This document shows positions 46,265 through 55,498 of a stretch of DNA of 55,712 nt, one piece after another; the first letter of the stretch is position 1, and every line of letters starts with the position of its first letter. Where the stretch lies: NCBI GenBank assembly GCA_016213775.1, contig JACQZR010000160.1, forward strand, positions 1 through 55,712, in the 5' to 3' direction. The position numbers and the translations under genes are program-made. Source of the stretch: Acidobacteriota bacterium (GTDB lineage Bacteria > Acidobacteriota > Terriglobia > Bryobacterales > Bryobacteraceae). The notes below the pieces were generated by a model. The model was not told the origin of the DNA. It worked only from the letters and a program-made list of their open reading frames with translations, and did not search any database.

Positions 46265-47929
46265 ATGGCCCCAGCTCTCTCTTGTCTCTTTCTGATTCTC
46301 AGCGTGTTGCCGCTCACCGCTGCTAATCCAGTGCGGGAACGCAACGCGATGGTAGTGGCGCAGGAACCAAATGCAACCGAAGCCGGTGTTGCGGTTCTGA
46401 AGGCCGGCGGTAATGCCGTGGACGCGGCTGTGGCCGTGGCGTTTGCGCTGGCAGTGACGCATCCGACAGCGGGCAATCTGGGCGGCGGTGGGTTTCTATT
46501 GCTGCGAACGGCCAGCGGTGAAACCACATTCTTCGATTTTCGCGAGCGCGCGCCGGGCAAAGCTTCGCGCGATATGTACCTGGACGCGTCGGGCAATCTG
46601 ACGCGCGACAGTCTGGTGGGCTGGCGTGCGGCTGGTGTACCGGGAACGGTGCATGGTCTGGAGATGGCGCACAAAAAGTACGGGTCGAAGCCGTGGGGCG
46701 AGTTGGTGGCTCCGTCGGTGAAGCTTGCGCGAGGCTTCACGGTGTCGTATTCGCTGTCGCGGTCGCTGCGCAATGCGGCCAAGCTGATGGATCGTTTCCC
46801 GGAATCGAAACGGATTTTTCTGAAGAACGGCACGTTCCATGAACAGGGCGGGACTCTCACGCAACCGGAACTGGCGACGACGTTGGAGCGCATCGCCAGG
46901 CAGGGCTCGAAGGATTTCTATCAAGGCGAGACGGCGCGGCGGCTGGCCGCGGAGATGGCAAAGAATGGCGGCATCATCACGCTCGAGGATTTGAAGAACT
47001 ACCGCACGGTGGAGCGCAAGCCGATTACCGGGAAGTACCGCGGATACGATGTGATCACGGCGCCGCCACCAAGCTCCGGTGGGATCGGGATTCTGCAGAT
47101 GATGGCGATGCTGGAGCCGTCGGGCTATGAAAAGAACGGCGCAGGGTCGGCAGCGGCGATTCATTATGTGGCGGAGACGATGCGCCGCTACTATGCCGAT
47201 CGCAGCGAGTATCTGGCCGATCCCGATTTTAAGAAAGTCCCGGTAAGCGGTCTGCTGAGCAAGCCATATATCGACAAGCAGAGGGCATCGATTGATTTGA
47301 ACCGTGCATCGACGTCCACGGCGATCCGGCCGGGCAATCCGCCCATGCACGAGAGCGCTGAGACAACCCACCTGTCCATCGTGGATGCGAAGGGGAACAC
47401 GGTTGCGATGACCTATACGCTGAATGGCAGCTACGGGAACGGGGTGACGGTTCCCGGGTTGGGTTTCCTGCTGAACCACGAGATGGATGATTTTTCGGCG
47501 AAGCCGGGAGTGCCGAATCTGTTCGGGCTGGTGCAAGGCGAAGCCAACGTGATTGAGCCGGGGAAACGGCCGCTGTCGTCGATGACGCCGACCATCGTTA
47601 CCAAGGATGGGAAGCTCTTCATGGTTGCGGGCGCGCCGGGCGGATCGCGGATCATCAACGGAGTACTGCAGGTGATTCTGAACGTGATCGACTTCGGCAT
47701 GAACGTGCAGGATGCGATTGACGCGCCACGGTTCCACCACCAGTGGCTGCCGGATAAGCTGAGCCTGGAACGCGGATTTTCACCGGACACGATCGCGCTG
47801 CTGAAGGGGCGCGGCCACAACGTCGATAGCATTACGGGCGTGGCTCTCGTGGAAGCGATTGTCGCGGAAAAAGGAATCCTCGCCGGCGGCACGGACCGCC
47901 GCGCGAATGGAAAGGCCGCGGGCTTTTGA
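46265..47929 (+). CDS. ggt: Gamma-glutamyltransferase / glutathione hydrolase
   Basis: A 554-residue Ntn-hydrolase. A signal peptide covers residues 1-20 (APALSCLFLILSVLPLTAA). The precursor cuts itself before T367, the first Thr of ETTHLSIVD, which becomes the N-terminal nucleophile of the small subunit. Other signatures are the N-terminal block RNAMVVAQEPNATEAGVAVL, the large-subunit GNLGGGGFLLL and PLSSMTPTIV with GAPGGSRIING. It transfers or hydrolyses gamma-glutamyl groups of glutathione in the periplasm. The ATG at 46265 is used; a TTG codon just upstream is less likely. A TIM-barrel gene follows after 28 bases. Confidence 0.95.
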   Translation: MAPALSCLFLILSVLPLTAANPVRERNAMVVAQEPNATEAGVAVLKAGGNAVDAAVAVAFALAVTHPTAGNLGGGGFLLLRTASGETTFFDFRERAPGKASRDMYLDASGNLTRDSLVGWRAAGVPGTVHGLEMAHKKYGSKPWGELVAPSVKLARGFTVSYSLSRSLRNAAKLMDRFPESKRIFLKNGTFHEQGGTLTQPELATTLERIARQGSKDFYQGETARRLAAEMAKNGGIITLEDLKNYRTVERKPITGKYRGYDVITAPPPSSGGIGILQMMAMLEPSGYEKNGAGSAAAIHYVAETMRRYYADRSEYLADPDFKKVPVSGLLSKPYIDKQRASIDLNRASTSTAIRPGNPPMHESAETTHLSIVDAKGNTVAMTYTLNGSYGNGVTVPGLGFLLNHEMDDFSAKPGVPNLFGLVQGEANVIEPGKRPLSSMTPTIVTKDGKLFMVAGAPGGSRIINGVLQVILNVIDFGMNVQDAIDAPRFHHQWLPDKLSLERGFSPDTIALLKGRGHNVDSITGVALVEAIVAEKGILAGGTDRRANGKAAGF

Positions 47930-47957
47930 GCCGCCGCGGCTAGCGAATGGAACTTCA

Positions 47958-48812
47958 ATGTTGAATGCCCTGTCCACACATCTACTGATCAATCACCGTT
48001 TGAATACTGTCTGGTTGGAGAAGATCTGGAAGTCCGGCGTCACGGCCGTGGAAATCTTCTGCGCGCGCCAGCATCTCGACTATTTGAACAAGGCCCAGAT
48101 CGCGGAGTTGGGGCACTGGTTCAAGGATTCACCGATGGTGCTGCATTCGTTGCATGCGCCGATGTTCAGCGATGACTGCAACGGGAAGACGGGGCCGAAC
48201 GCGGTGATCACGATTACCGAGCCGGTGAAGTCGAAGCGCGTCACCATGGTGGATGAGATCAAGCGGGCGCTGGAAGTGGCGGAGGACATTCCCTGCCGGT
48301 ACCTGGTGCAGCACATCGGCGTGCCGGGTGAGGAGTACGACGAGCGCAAGTGGGATGCGGCCTTCACGGCGCTGGATGAATTGCGCGTATTCGCCAAGCA
48401 GCGCGGGGTGCAGATTCTGCTGGAGAACATTCCGAACCGGCTTTCCACCGCCGAGCGGCTGGTGCAGTTTCTCGAGATGACCCACCAGGATCTCGGCGTG
48501 TGCTTCGATCTGGGCCATGCGCATATGCAGGAAGGCGTGTCGCCGGCGTTCCAGATTCTCAGCAATCGGATTCGATCGACACACGTGCACGACAACAACA
48601 GCGTGCAGGACGCGCACCTGTTTCCCTATTTGCATGAAGGCGGATCAATTGACTGGCAGGATACGATGCAGTTGCTGCGGTCGCGGTCCGAGCAGTATCC
48701 GTTGATGCTGGAGTTGAAGGAAGACCCGGCGCTGGGGCCGCCATTGGAGGCGGCGGCGGAGGTGTTCCGGCGGTTGGAGGCCGAACGGCCGAAGGGCGAA
48801 GAACGGAATTAA
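47958..48812 (+). CDS. Cytoplasmic xylose isomerase-like TIM-barrel protein
   Basis: A 284-residue TIM-barrel of the sugar phosphate isomerase/epimerase (AP endonuclease 2) superfamily. Visible metal-binding blocks are YLVQHIGVPG, ILLENIPNRL, VCFDLGHAHMQ and RSTHVHDNN. It has no signal peptide. The ATG at 47958 is used because conserved sequence starts there; a frame extension of 33 codons overlaps the end of ggt and looks non-coding. It is the last gene of the pyrC run. The superfamily includes isomerases, epimerases and endonucleases, so the substrate cannot be set. It is convergent with the SMP-30 gene (8 bases). Confidence 0.85.
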   Translation: MLNALSTHLLINHRLNTVWLEKIWKSGVTAVEIFCARQHLDYLNKAQIAELGHWFKDSPMVLHSLHAPMFSDDCNGKTGPNAVITITEPVKSKRVTMVDEIKRALEVAEDIPCRYLVQHIGVPGEEYDERKWDAAFTALDELRVFAKQRGVQILLENIPNRLSTAERLVQFLEMTHQDLGVCFDLGHAHMQEGVSPAFQILSNRIRSTHVHDNNSVQDAHLFPYLHEGGSIDWQDTMQLLRSRSEQYPLMLELKEDPALGPPLEAAAEVFRRLEAERPKGEERN

Positions 48813-48820
48813 GGCTTGCA

Positions 48821-49744
48821 TCAGGGGCGGATGCCGGTGGCCAGTGTGCGGACGCGGTAGAGGCCGTTGCGCGCGGTGATGTACAAGGTGCCTGCATCGG
48901 CGTCGCCCCAATGCAGATTCGCGGGGATTTCCGGCGTGACAATCAGGCCGAGGCGTTTGCCTTCGGGATTGAACACGTGAATGCCGCCGGGGCCTGTGCA
49001 GTAGAGGTTGCCGTTCCTGTCGATCTTCATTCCGTCAGGTACGCCGAATTCGCGTAGGGACGTGACATCCGCGAATACGCTGCCTTCTCCGAGCGTGCCG
49101 TCCGCCAGCACCGGAAACTTCATCCAGATCATGTTGCCCCGATCGGAATTGGCGACGTAGAGGAAGCGTTCATCGGGCGTGAAGGCGAGACCGTTGGGGC
49201 GCGTCATCGCTTTGTGCAGAAGGGTGAGTTCGCCGTCCTTGAGGCGGTAGACGCCGTTGAAGTCGAGTTCCTTGGCAGGGTCGTCGTCTTGCTTCACGAG
49301 GCCGTAGGGTGGGTCAGTGAAATAGAGGGCACCGTCGGATTTATAGATCGCGTCGTTCGGGCTGTTGAGACACTTGCCCTGATAGTGCGAGGCGAGAACA
49401 GTGAGTGAGCCATCGGGTTCCATGCGCGTGACGCGGCGGTTGCCATGCTCGCAGATGGTGAGCCGTCCTGCGGAATCCTTGGTGAGGCCGTTCGATCCAA
49501 TGAAAGCGCCTTGCGGCCATTCAGCGCCGTCAAAGCCGCTGGGCTTGCGAAATACGGTGACGTCGCCGGAGGGCGTCCATCTGAAGATGGTGTTTTCGGG
49601 GATGTCGCTGAAGAGGAGATGTCCTTCGCTGCACCAGATGGGGCCTTCAGTAAAGGTGAATCCGCCGGCGAGCTTTTCGATGGGAGTATCGGGGCTGAGC
49701 AGCGCGTCAAGCGCGGCGTCGAAACGGTCGATCCGGGAATCCAT
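48821..49744 (-). CDS. SMP-30/gluconolactonase-like beta-propeller
   Basis: A 307-residue six-bladed propeller of the SMP-30/gluconolactonase/LRE family. The divalent metal ligands are recognised: E33 in TFTEGPIW, the Asn of CLNSPNDAIY and RPNGLAFTPDERFLY, and the Asp of VPDGMKID. The family hydrolyses sugar lactones or related esters. There is no signal peptide. The start codon lies two bases after the thiG stop, so translation is probably coupled. No link to thiamine synthesis is known, so the operon may be just co-transcription. The exact lactone is unknown. Confidence 0.9.
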   Translation of the reverse strand: MDSRIDRFDAALDALLSPDTPIEKLAGGFTFTEGPIWCSEGHLLFSDIPENTIFRWTPSGDVTVFRKPSGFDGAEWPQGAFIGSNGLTKDSAGRLTICEHGNRRVTRMEPDGSLTVLASHYQGKCLNSPNDAIYKSDGALYFTDPPYGLVKQDDDPAKELDFNGVYRLKDGELTLLHKAMTRPNGLAFTPDERFLYVANSDRGNMIWMKFPVLADGTLGEGSVFADVTSLREFGVPDGMKIDRNGNLYCTGPGGIHVFNPEGKRLGLIVTPEIPANLHWGDADAGTLYITARNGLYRVRTLATGIRP

Positions 49745-49746
49745 GC

Positions 49747-50523
49747 CTATCGCACAACCCCTTCCACGGGACTGCTGGCAGTGGCATAGCGCTTCTTCGG
49801 CATGCGTCCGGCGAGGTAGGCGAGCCGGCCGGCGTCGACTCCGAGCTTCATGGCTTCAGCCATCTTGACGGCGTCACCGGCGGCGGCGATGGCGGTGTTG
49901 AGCAGCACCCCGTCAAAGCCGAGTTCCATGGCGCGGGTGACGTCGGAAGCGGTGCCCACGCCCGCATCGACGATGAGCGGAACGCCCGTGATCATCTCTC
50001 GAATGATGGTGAGATTGTTCTCGTTCTGAATGCCGAGACCGGAGCCGATGGGGGCCGCAAGGGGCATCACCGCGGCAGCACCGGCATCGACCAGACGTTT
50101 GGCGTTGATGAGATCGTCATTGGTGTAGGCGAGGACGACGAAGCCTTCCTTGACGAGGATGCGGGTGGCTTCCAGGAGTCCGGCGTTGTCGGGGAATAGC
50201 GTCCGTTCGTCGCCGATCACTTCGAGCTTCACCCAGTTGGAGAGGCCCACTTCGCGGGCGAGACGCGCCGTGCGGACGGCTTCGTCCACGGTGTAGCAGC
50301 CCGCGGTGTTGGGCAGCAGAAAATACTTCTTGGGATCAATGTAGTCGAGGAGCGACTCCTTGCTACGGTCTGTGACATTGACGCGGCGGACGGCCACCGT
50401 GACCACTTCCGCGCCGCTGGCTTCATGGCAGCGGGCCATTTCCTGATTGCTTCGATATTTTCCTGTCCCGACGAAGAGGCGAGAGCGGAACTCGCGTCCC
50501 GCGATGACGATGTTGTCTGCCAT
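49747..50523 (-). CDS. thiG: Thiazole synthase ThiG
   Basis: A 258-residue TIM-barrel enzyme that makes the thiazole phosphate half of thiamine from deoxyxylulose phosphate, dehydroglycine and ThiS-thiocarboxylate. The Schiff-base lysine is K99 in [30 protein letters not shown] and [10 protein letters not shown] are the family blocks. No thiS, thiH/thiO or thiF lies next to it. The 191-base gap upstream contains neither a gene nor a TPP riboswitch-like motif. The SMP-30 gene follows with a two-base gap. The start [12 protein letters not shown] has no strong Shine-Dalgarno sequence. Confidence 0.95.
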   Translation of the reverse strand: MADNIVIAGREFRSRLFVGTGKYRSNQEMARCHEASGAEVVTVAVRRVNVTDRSKESLLDYIDPKKYFLLPNTAGCYTVDEAVRTARLAREVGLSNWVKLEVIGDERTLFPDNAGLLEATRILVKEGFVVLAYTNDDLINAKRLVDAGAAAVMPLAAPIGSGLGIQNENNLTIIREMITGVPLIVDAGVGTASDVTRAMELGFDGVLLNTAIAAAGDAVKMAEAMKLGVDAGRLAYLAGRMPKKRYATASSPVEGVVR

Positions 50524-50714
50524 ATGGAGCTATTGTAGCGAGGCGGTGGGGAGGACTTGCGACGAGTCCGCATCTTCAAGAGTCTGGTCGAAGCGGACGC
50601 CTCGGTAGTGCTTCGTGCAAGGAGGCGAGATCGACGGCCGCCACTCGACAAACAGGACAATCTCGAATCCACCAGATCAGCCCTGCGATAGTCTCGTTCC
50701 GCCGTGCGACGGAC

Positions 50715-51665
50715 CTAGCCTTCCACGCGCGCCAGTTTTGCGCGAAGAAAAGCCACGCAGCCCGGCACCTGCGCTCTGCTCAACCCGTGGAGCAGGAGCG
50801 GCCCATTGAAGCGATGGGCGCGCAGCAGGCGCATGTAGAGGTCGTAGTCGAGTAGCCCCTCGCCTGCAGCCTTGTGCCCGGCGTCCCCATCGTGGTCGAG
50901 ATCCTTCGCATGTGCCAGCACAATGTCTTTGCCCACGAGCGCGAACGCCTCTTCGAGGATCTCCTTCATGCGGGGCAGTGTTCCCGCGGGGAAGAGATTC
51001 GCCGGATCCATCGTGACTTTGAGGTAAGGAGAGCCAATCTCATCCAGAAGCTGCCGTGCCTTCCGGGCTGAATTCACGATGTTGTTCACTTCCGGCTCGA
51101 AAGCCAGTACAGCCTTGGACTGCCGGGCGATCCCGGCAGCCTCGCGAATGCACGCGGCCATGTCACGCCATGCCTGCGGGGTGTTGTTGTCGGGATGGCG
51201 CCTCCACATGCTCTTCTGATCGCGCGTTCCGGTGCAAATGTGGATCGCCATCCGCGGAAACGCCTCGGCCAGCACACGGAGCCGCCGGAGACCCATCCGC
51301 CGGTGCTCCGCATCCGGATGACACATGTTGAACGTGCCCTGCACGCTTCCGATCCTGATGCCGCGAGTTCCCGCTTCCCGGTGGAATCTCACCGGCAATC
51401 CCGCGGGCATCTCATCGGGCATCTCAGGCACACCGGCCGATGACATGCTCACTTGCACGCAGGTGAGCCCATGGGCCTTCGCTTCGTCCAGCCGCGCTTC
51501 GAGCGTCCCTGTGGTGTAAGTTGTGGCGAGCAGTATGCCGATCTGAGGCAATGCGTGATCCACCGCAGCCGGCGGACTTTGCGCAAGGGCACTTCTGCTC
51601 GCCGCCACCCCTGCCAGCGCCAGAAAATCCCGCCGGGTACAACCCTTTGATCCTGCGAGTCGCAT
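50715..51665 (-). CDS. Tat-exported xylose isomerase-like TIM-barrel protein
   Basis: A 316-residue TIM-barrel protein of the sugar phosphate isomerase/epimerase superfamily. The N-terminus GCTRRDFLALAGVAAS is a twin-arginine signal, cleaved near SALAQ. Metal-site blocks are FEPEVNNIVN, KVTMDPANLF and VLAHAKDLDHDG. GGAGGAC just before the ATG supports the start. Such Tat-exported isomerase-like proteins are plentiful in Acidobacteria and Planctomycetes, often linked to sugar use. The TonB receptor gene is divergent, 193 bases away. Enzymatic activity is not demonstrated by the sequence. Confidence 0.87.
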   Translation of the reverse strand: MRLAGSKGCTRRDFLALAGVAASRSALAQSPPAAVDHALPQIGILLATTYTTGTLEARLDEAKAHGLTCVQVSMSSAGVPEMPDEMPAGLPVRFHREAGTRGIRIGSVQGTFNMCHPDAEHRRMGLRRLRVLAEAFPRMAIHICTGTRDQKSMWRRHPDNNTPQAWRDMAACIREAAGIARQSKAVLAFEPEVNNIVNSARKARQLLDEIGSPYLKVTMDPANLFPAGTLPRMKEILEEAFALVGKDIVLAHAKDLDHDGDAGHKAAGEGLLDYDLYMRLLRAHRFNGPLLLHGLSRAQVPGCVAFLRAKLARVEG

Positions 51666-51756
51666 ACTTTGTCCTCCGGCAACCGTCTGCGCGGACGAAA
51701 CTCCGCGCGGACTGCAACGCTTAGTAGACTATCATGGACAAGGCTAACGCAAGCCC

Positions 51757-51787
51757 TTGCATCCCCTGCGTGGTTTTGTAATATACT
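51757..51787 (+). promoter_or_regulatory. Possible promoter of the TonB-dependent receptor gene
   Basis: TTGCAT (51757-51762) is a four-of-six or better -35 box. TAATAT (51779-51784, spacing 16) or TATACT (51782-51787, spacing 19) may be the -10 box. The start codon lies about 70 bases downstream. Neither spacing is ideal. Confidence 0.3.
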
Positions 51788-51858
51788 GGCCCAAACCCAT
51801 CAAGCGGTCCGGTTGGTTTTGGGGCTAACGAAATCCAAGTTCGATAAGGGGTGTAATT

Positions 51859-54800
51859 ATGAAAGCAGCGAGGCTGCTCCTTTCCGCTGTACTGTCTCTC
51901 GTTCCGTTCGTACTCGCACCGGCGACCCTGCAAGCGCAGAGTATCACCGGCCAGATTGTCGGAACAGTCGTCGATTCTACTGGGGGCGCCATCGCCGGGG
52001 CGCAAGTCGCTCTTACCCATACCATCACCAAGCAGGCTCGCTCATTCACGACGGACGCGTCCGGAGCATTCACATTTCCGAACGTTGTTCCGGGCGATTA
52101 TTCGCTTCGTGTCACCGTGGCCGGATTCAAAGCCTACGACCAGAAGGGCATCATCGTCTCTTCTCAGGAACGTCTGGATCTGCACGAGATCAGATTGGCG
52201 GTTGGTGAAGTGACAACGACAGTTGAGGTCCAGGCCTCCACCGTTCACGTCGCCACCAGCAGTTCCGATCGTGCCATCTCCATCAACACCACGCAGATCC
52301 AGGACACCCCAACGCGTGGACGCAATGCCATCAACCTGATCATGACCCTGCCCGGCGTCCAGACACTCGCTTCCAACGATTTCCGCGGCTGGTCCGGTGG
52401 CGGCATCCCTGCGGTGAACGGCGGTAGGATCGGCCAAATCATACTCAATCTCGACGGCGTCGCCGCGCAGGATTCCGGCAACCTCAACCCCGGCTACCTC
52501 GGGCCCAGCGTCGATTCCATCGGCGAAGTGAAACTCCTGGTCTCCAACTACACTGCCGAGTATGGCGGCCGCACTGGCGGCCAGTTGACGTTCACCACCA
52601 AGAACGGCACGCCGCAATACCACGGCACAGCTTTCTACTACTGGCGCCACGAGATGTTCAACGCCAACGAGTTCTTCAACAACAAGCTGAACGTGCAGAA
52701 ACCGAAGTACCGCTATCAGAACCCCGGTGGAACCGTCGGCGGACCATTGCTCATCCCTGGCACCAAGTTCAACCGCAACCGCGACAAGCTGTTCTTCTTC
52801 TTCTCCTTCGATTACCTGCGCAACCGCAACGTCATCGACAACACCTACACCATGCCATCGGTGCTGGAACGCCAGGGCGATTTCTCGCAAACCGTTACCA
52901 CTCAGGGAGTGTTGATTCCCATCTACGATCCGCTGGCGAATCAAACCCAGTTCCCAGGCAACAGAATCCCCGCCAGCCGCATCAGTCCCGCTGGACAGGC
53001 CATGTTGAACCTGTTTCCGCAACCGGCTTCTCAGGGGCTTGCCCTCGATCCCACCGGCCAGCGCCAATACAACTACCGTGCACTGCTTCCGCAGTTGCGT
53101 CCGAACGAGAACAAAGTTCTTCGCGTCGACTACAACTTCTCTCCAAAATTGATCACCTACGTGCGTCTCCTGCAGGATTACCAGGCAGTGGACGGCTACG
53201 CGGGAACAGTGGGACCTTCCGGCGGCGCATGGGGACAGTTCCCGCATAGCTATCACGTGCAGGCTGCCGGCGCGGTCGGCACCGCCATCTACACGTTCTC
53301 GCCGACCATCGTGAATGAGTTCAGTTGGGGCGTCAACCGCGGCAGACAGGGCGTCAACCCCCTGGACACAGCGACCTCCACGGCTACAGGAGGTACCAAA
53401 ACCTACACTGACAACCTGCTCCCGTTGAAGAGCGCCAACGGACAAGCGATCAGCCTCCCTCGCATCTTCCCCACCAGCAACGTTCTCAACCTTCTGCCGC
53501 AAGTCAACTTCGGGTTCCCGGCAGGCTTCAGCGCGCAGTCGTCTGGCCAGGGCATCTCCAGGGCCCCCAATTTCGGGCACGACAGCCGCTGGCCCTTCAC
53601 TGGAACCGACACCGTGCAATCCATCCAGAACAAAGTCACCTGGATCAAGGGCAGCCACAACATCAAGGCCGGCCTCTACGTCGAGTTGATGGCCCGCAAC
53701 GTCAGCGTCTACTCGGTGTTCAACACTGCCGGGACGTACTACTTCGGCTCCGACCGCGCCTCTTCATTTGACTCAGGCTACCCCTATTCGAACGCTTTGT
53801 TGGGGAGCATCTTTGCCTATGGAGACGACAACAAGAAGCAGATCAATCATGCACGCTATCAGCAGGTGGAGTGGTTCGTCCAGGATACGTGGAAAGCCAC
53901 CCGCCGCCTGACGTTCGATGCCGGCTTGCGCTTCCATCGCGTGGGCGATCTTTACTCCGACGGAGCCACCCTCGGACTATTCCGCAAGGAAGAATACGAC
54001 CGTAGCAAGGCCGGCCAACTGCTGTTCCCGGCCCTCGTGAACGGACAGCGTGCCGCCATCAATCCAGCAACCGGCGCGCGCTTCCCGTACGTCCGTCAAG
54101 GCACCTTCGACTCGGCCTCCTTCAGCGAACTTCCCTTCTCGGGCATCCACCAGTACGACAGCCATGCATTCAACGTTCCGCCTATCCGCGTGGCCCCTCG
54201 TCTTGGTTTTGCTCTCGATGTTTTCGGCAATGGTAAGACGGCACTGCGCGGCGGCTTCGCCATCAACGTCGGCCGCAACTGGACAGTCGATTACATCGGA
54301 GCCCTGGGTGCGGGGCAAGGGCCAATCGCCGCGCCCCCGAATTTCCGTGCGCCCATCATCCTCTACACCGACTTCAATAACCTTGCCAACTCGCAGACCT
54401 ACTTCACCCCGCAGAACGTGATCGGCGGACCGCGGGACGAAGAGACGCAAACCACCTACAACTGGAGCCTCGGTGTGCAGCACGATCTTGGCCGCGGCAT
54501 GATCCTCGATGTCTCTTACATCGGCAACGCACTCCGCCACGGCTACGGCCAAGCCATCGACTTCAACGCCGTGGCCCCTTACACCACCTGGAACCCTCGC
54601 GATGGCGCCATCCAGGCCTACCGCGATCCAACCAGCTCGGGGTTCTACTCCACCAACCTTATCCGTTCGCTGGTGGGCTACAACGGCTTTGGGCAAATCC
54701 CCATCTGGACCTACCTGGGGACGAGTTCCTACCACTCCTTGCAGGTACAGTTGAACCGGCGAATGGGCCGTCTGCAGTGGAACGCGAACTACACGTGGTC

Positions 54801-55479
54801 GCGGACGACCGTCTATACCTTCAATCAATGGGTGAACACCCAGCTAGGAAAGGACGTCGTCAACCGCCCCCACGCGGTAAATTTCAATTTCGGTTACGAC
54901 ATTCCCGACGCCACCAGGTTTGCCAACAACCGCTTCGTCAAGCTGCTCACCGGCGACTGGCATATCAACGGCAATGGAGCCATCTACTCCGGAACCCCCA
55001 TGACCGTTGGTTGCGGCGCCCAAAGTGCTCCAGCCGGCTATTGGACGGGTACGCCCACCGGCGGCATCCCCTTCCGCTGCCAGATGGGCGCCGACATCTT
55101 CCTTCCAAACGGGCAGTTCAATTCGCGGACGGAAGATCCGAGGCTGCAGTGGGGTGTGAATCAGGCCAATTTCACATTGCCCGGAATCAACACGCTGGGT
55201 ATCGGCAATACGCCCCCCTCGCTGTTCTACGGAAACGGCGTGTTCAACCTTGACTTCTCCCTGGCCAAGCAGTTCCGCTTCGGCAAAGACGGCGGCAAGA
55301 GCCTGGAGCTGCGCACGGAGACCTTCAACACGCTCAACCACTTCAATCCGAACAACCCGAACCTCGGCTTGACGTACAACTTCAACACCGGGGCCCAGAC
55401 CAATGCCAACTTTGGAACCATCCAGGGCGCCCAAGTCAATGCACGGCGGTCGGTGATGTCGCTGCGCTTCCGGTTCTAA
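51859..55479 (+). CDS. Oar-like TonB-dependent receptor with carboxypeptidase regulatory domain
   Basis: A 1206-residue outer-membrane protein. A signal peptide (residues 1-26, ending TLQAQ) is followed by a carboxypeptidase regulatory-like domain at about 30-112 (GTVVDSTGGAIAGAQVAL, FTFPNVVPGDYSLRV). The plug is at about 130-250 (NLIMTLPGVQ, ILNLDGVAAQD, VSNYTAEYGGRTGGQL). The remaining 950 residues are barrel strands, and the protein ends SLRFRF, an outer-membrane barrel signal ending in Phe. Acidobacteria encode dozens of such Oar-type receptors, which import glycans or peptides. AAGGGG precedes the ATG. The stop codon lies 20 bases from the predicted end of a group II intron on the opposite strand. 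Confidence 0.93.
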   Translation: MKAARLLLSAVLSLVPFVLAPATLQAQSITGQIVGTVVDSTGGAIAGAQVALTHTITKQARSFTTDASGAFTFPNVVPGDYSLRVTVAGFKAYDQKGIIVSSQERLDLHEIRLAVGEVTTTVEVQASTVHVATSSSDRAISINTTQIQDTPTRGRNAINLIMTLPGVQTLASNDFRGWSGGGIPAVNGGRIGQIILNLDGVAAQDSGNLNPGYLGPSVDSIGEVKLLVSNYTAEYGGRTGGQLTFTTKNGTPQYHGTAFYYWRHEMFNANEFFNNKLNVQKPKYRYQNPGGTVGGPLLIPGTKFNRNRDKLFFFFSFDYLRNRNVIDNTYTMPSVLERQGDFSQTVTTQGVLIPIYDPLANQTQFPGNRIPASRISPAGQAMLNLFPQPASQGLALDPTGQRQYNYRALLPQLRPNENKVLRVDYNFSPKLITYVRLLQDYQAVDGYAGTVGPSGGAWGQFPHSYHVQAAGAVGTAIYTFSPTIVNEFSWGVNRGRQGVNPLDTATSTATGGTKTYTDNLLPLKSANGQAISLPRIFPTSNVLNLLPQVNFGFPAGFSAQSSGQGISRAPNFGHDSRWPFTGTDTVQSIQNKVTWIKGSHNIKAGLYVELMARNVSVYSVFNTAGTYYFGSDRASSFDSGYPYSNALLGSIFAYGDDNKKQINHARYQQVEWFVQDTWKATRRLTFDAGLRFHRVGDLYSDGATLGLFRKEEYDRSKAGQLLFPALVNGQRAAINPATGARFPYVRQGTFDSASFSELPFSGIHQYDSHAFNVPPIRVAPRLGFALDVFGNGKTALRGGFAINVGRNWTVDYIGALGAGQGPIAAPPNFRAPIILYTDFNNLANSQTYFTPQNVIGGPRDEETQTTYNWSLGVQHDLGRGMILDVSYIGNALRHGYGQAIDFNAVAPYTTWNPRDGAIQAYRDPTSSGFYSTNLIRSLVGYNGFGQIPIWTYLGTSSYHSLQVQLNRRMGRLQWNANYTWSRTTVYTFNQWVNTQLGKDVVNRPHAVNFNFGYDIPDATRFANNRFVKLLTGDWHINGNGAIYSGTPMTVGCGAQSAPAGYWTGTPTGGIPFRCQMGADIFLPNGQFNSRTEDPRLQWGVNQANFTLPGINTLGIGNTPPSLFYGNGVFNLDFSLAKQFRFGKDGGKSLELRTETFNTLNHFNPNNPNLGLTYNFNTGAQTNANFGTIQGAQVNARRSVMSLRFRF

Positions 55480-55498
55480 GGCACTTCCGCAATTCGTG

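Noticed and set aside
50524-50714. Small gene (thiS) or pseudogene in the gap before thiG
   Set aside because: No frame ends in the Gly-Gly of ThiS, and no ribosome binding site or family motif was seen; the gap contains nothing I can name.
52042-53658. A 538-residue open frame on the minus strand inside the TonB receptor gene
   Set aside because: It is a shadow of the receptor gene in GC-rich DNA: no family motif, no ribosome binding site and skewed composition.
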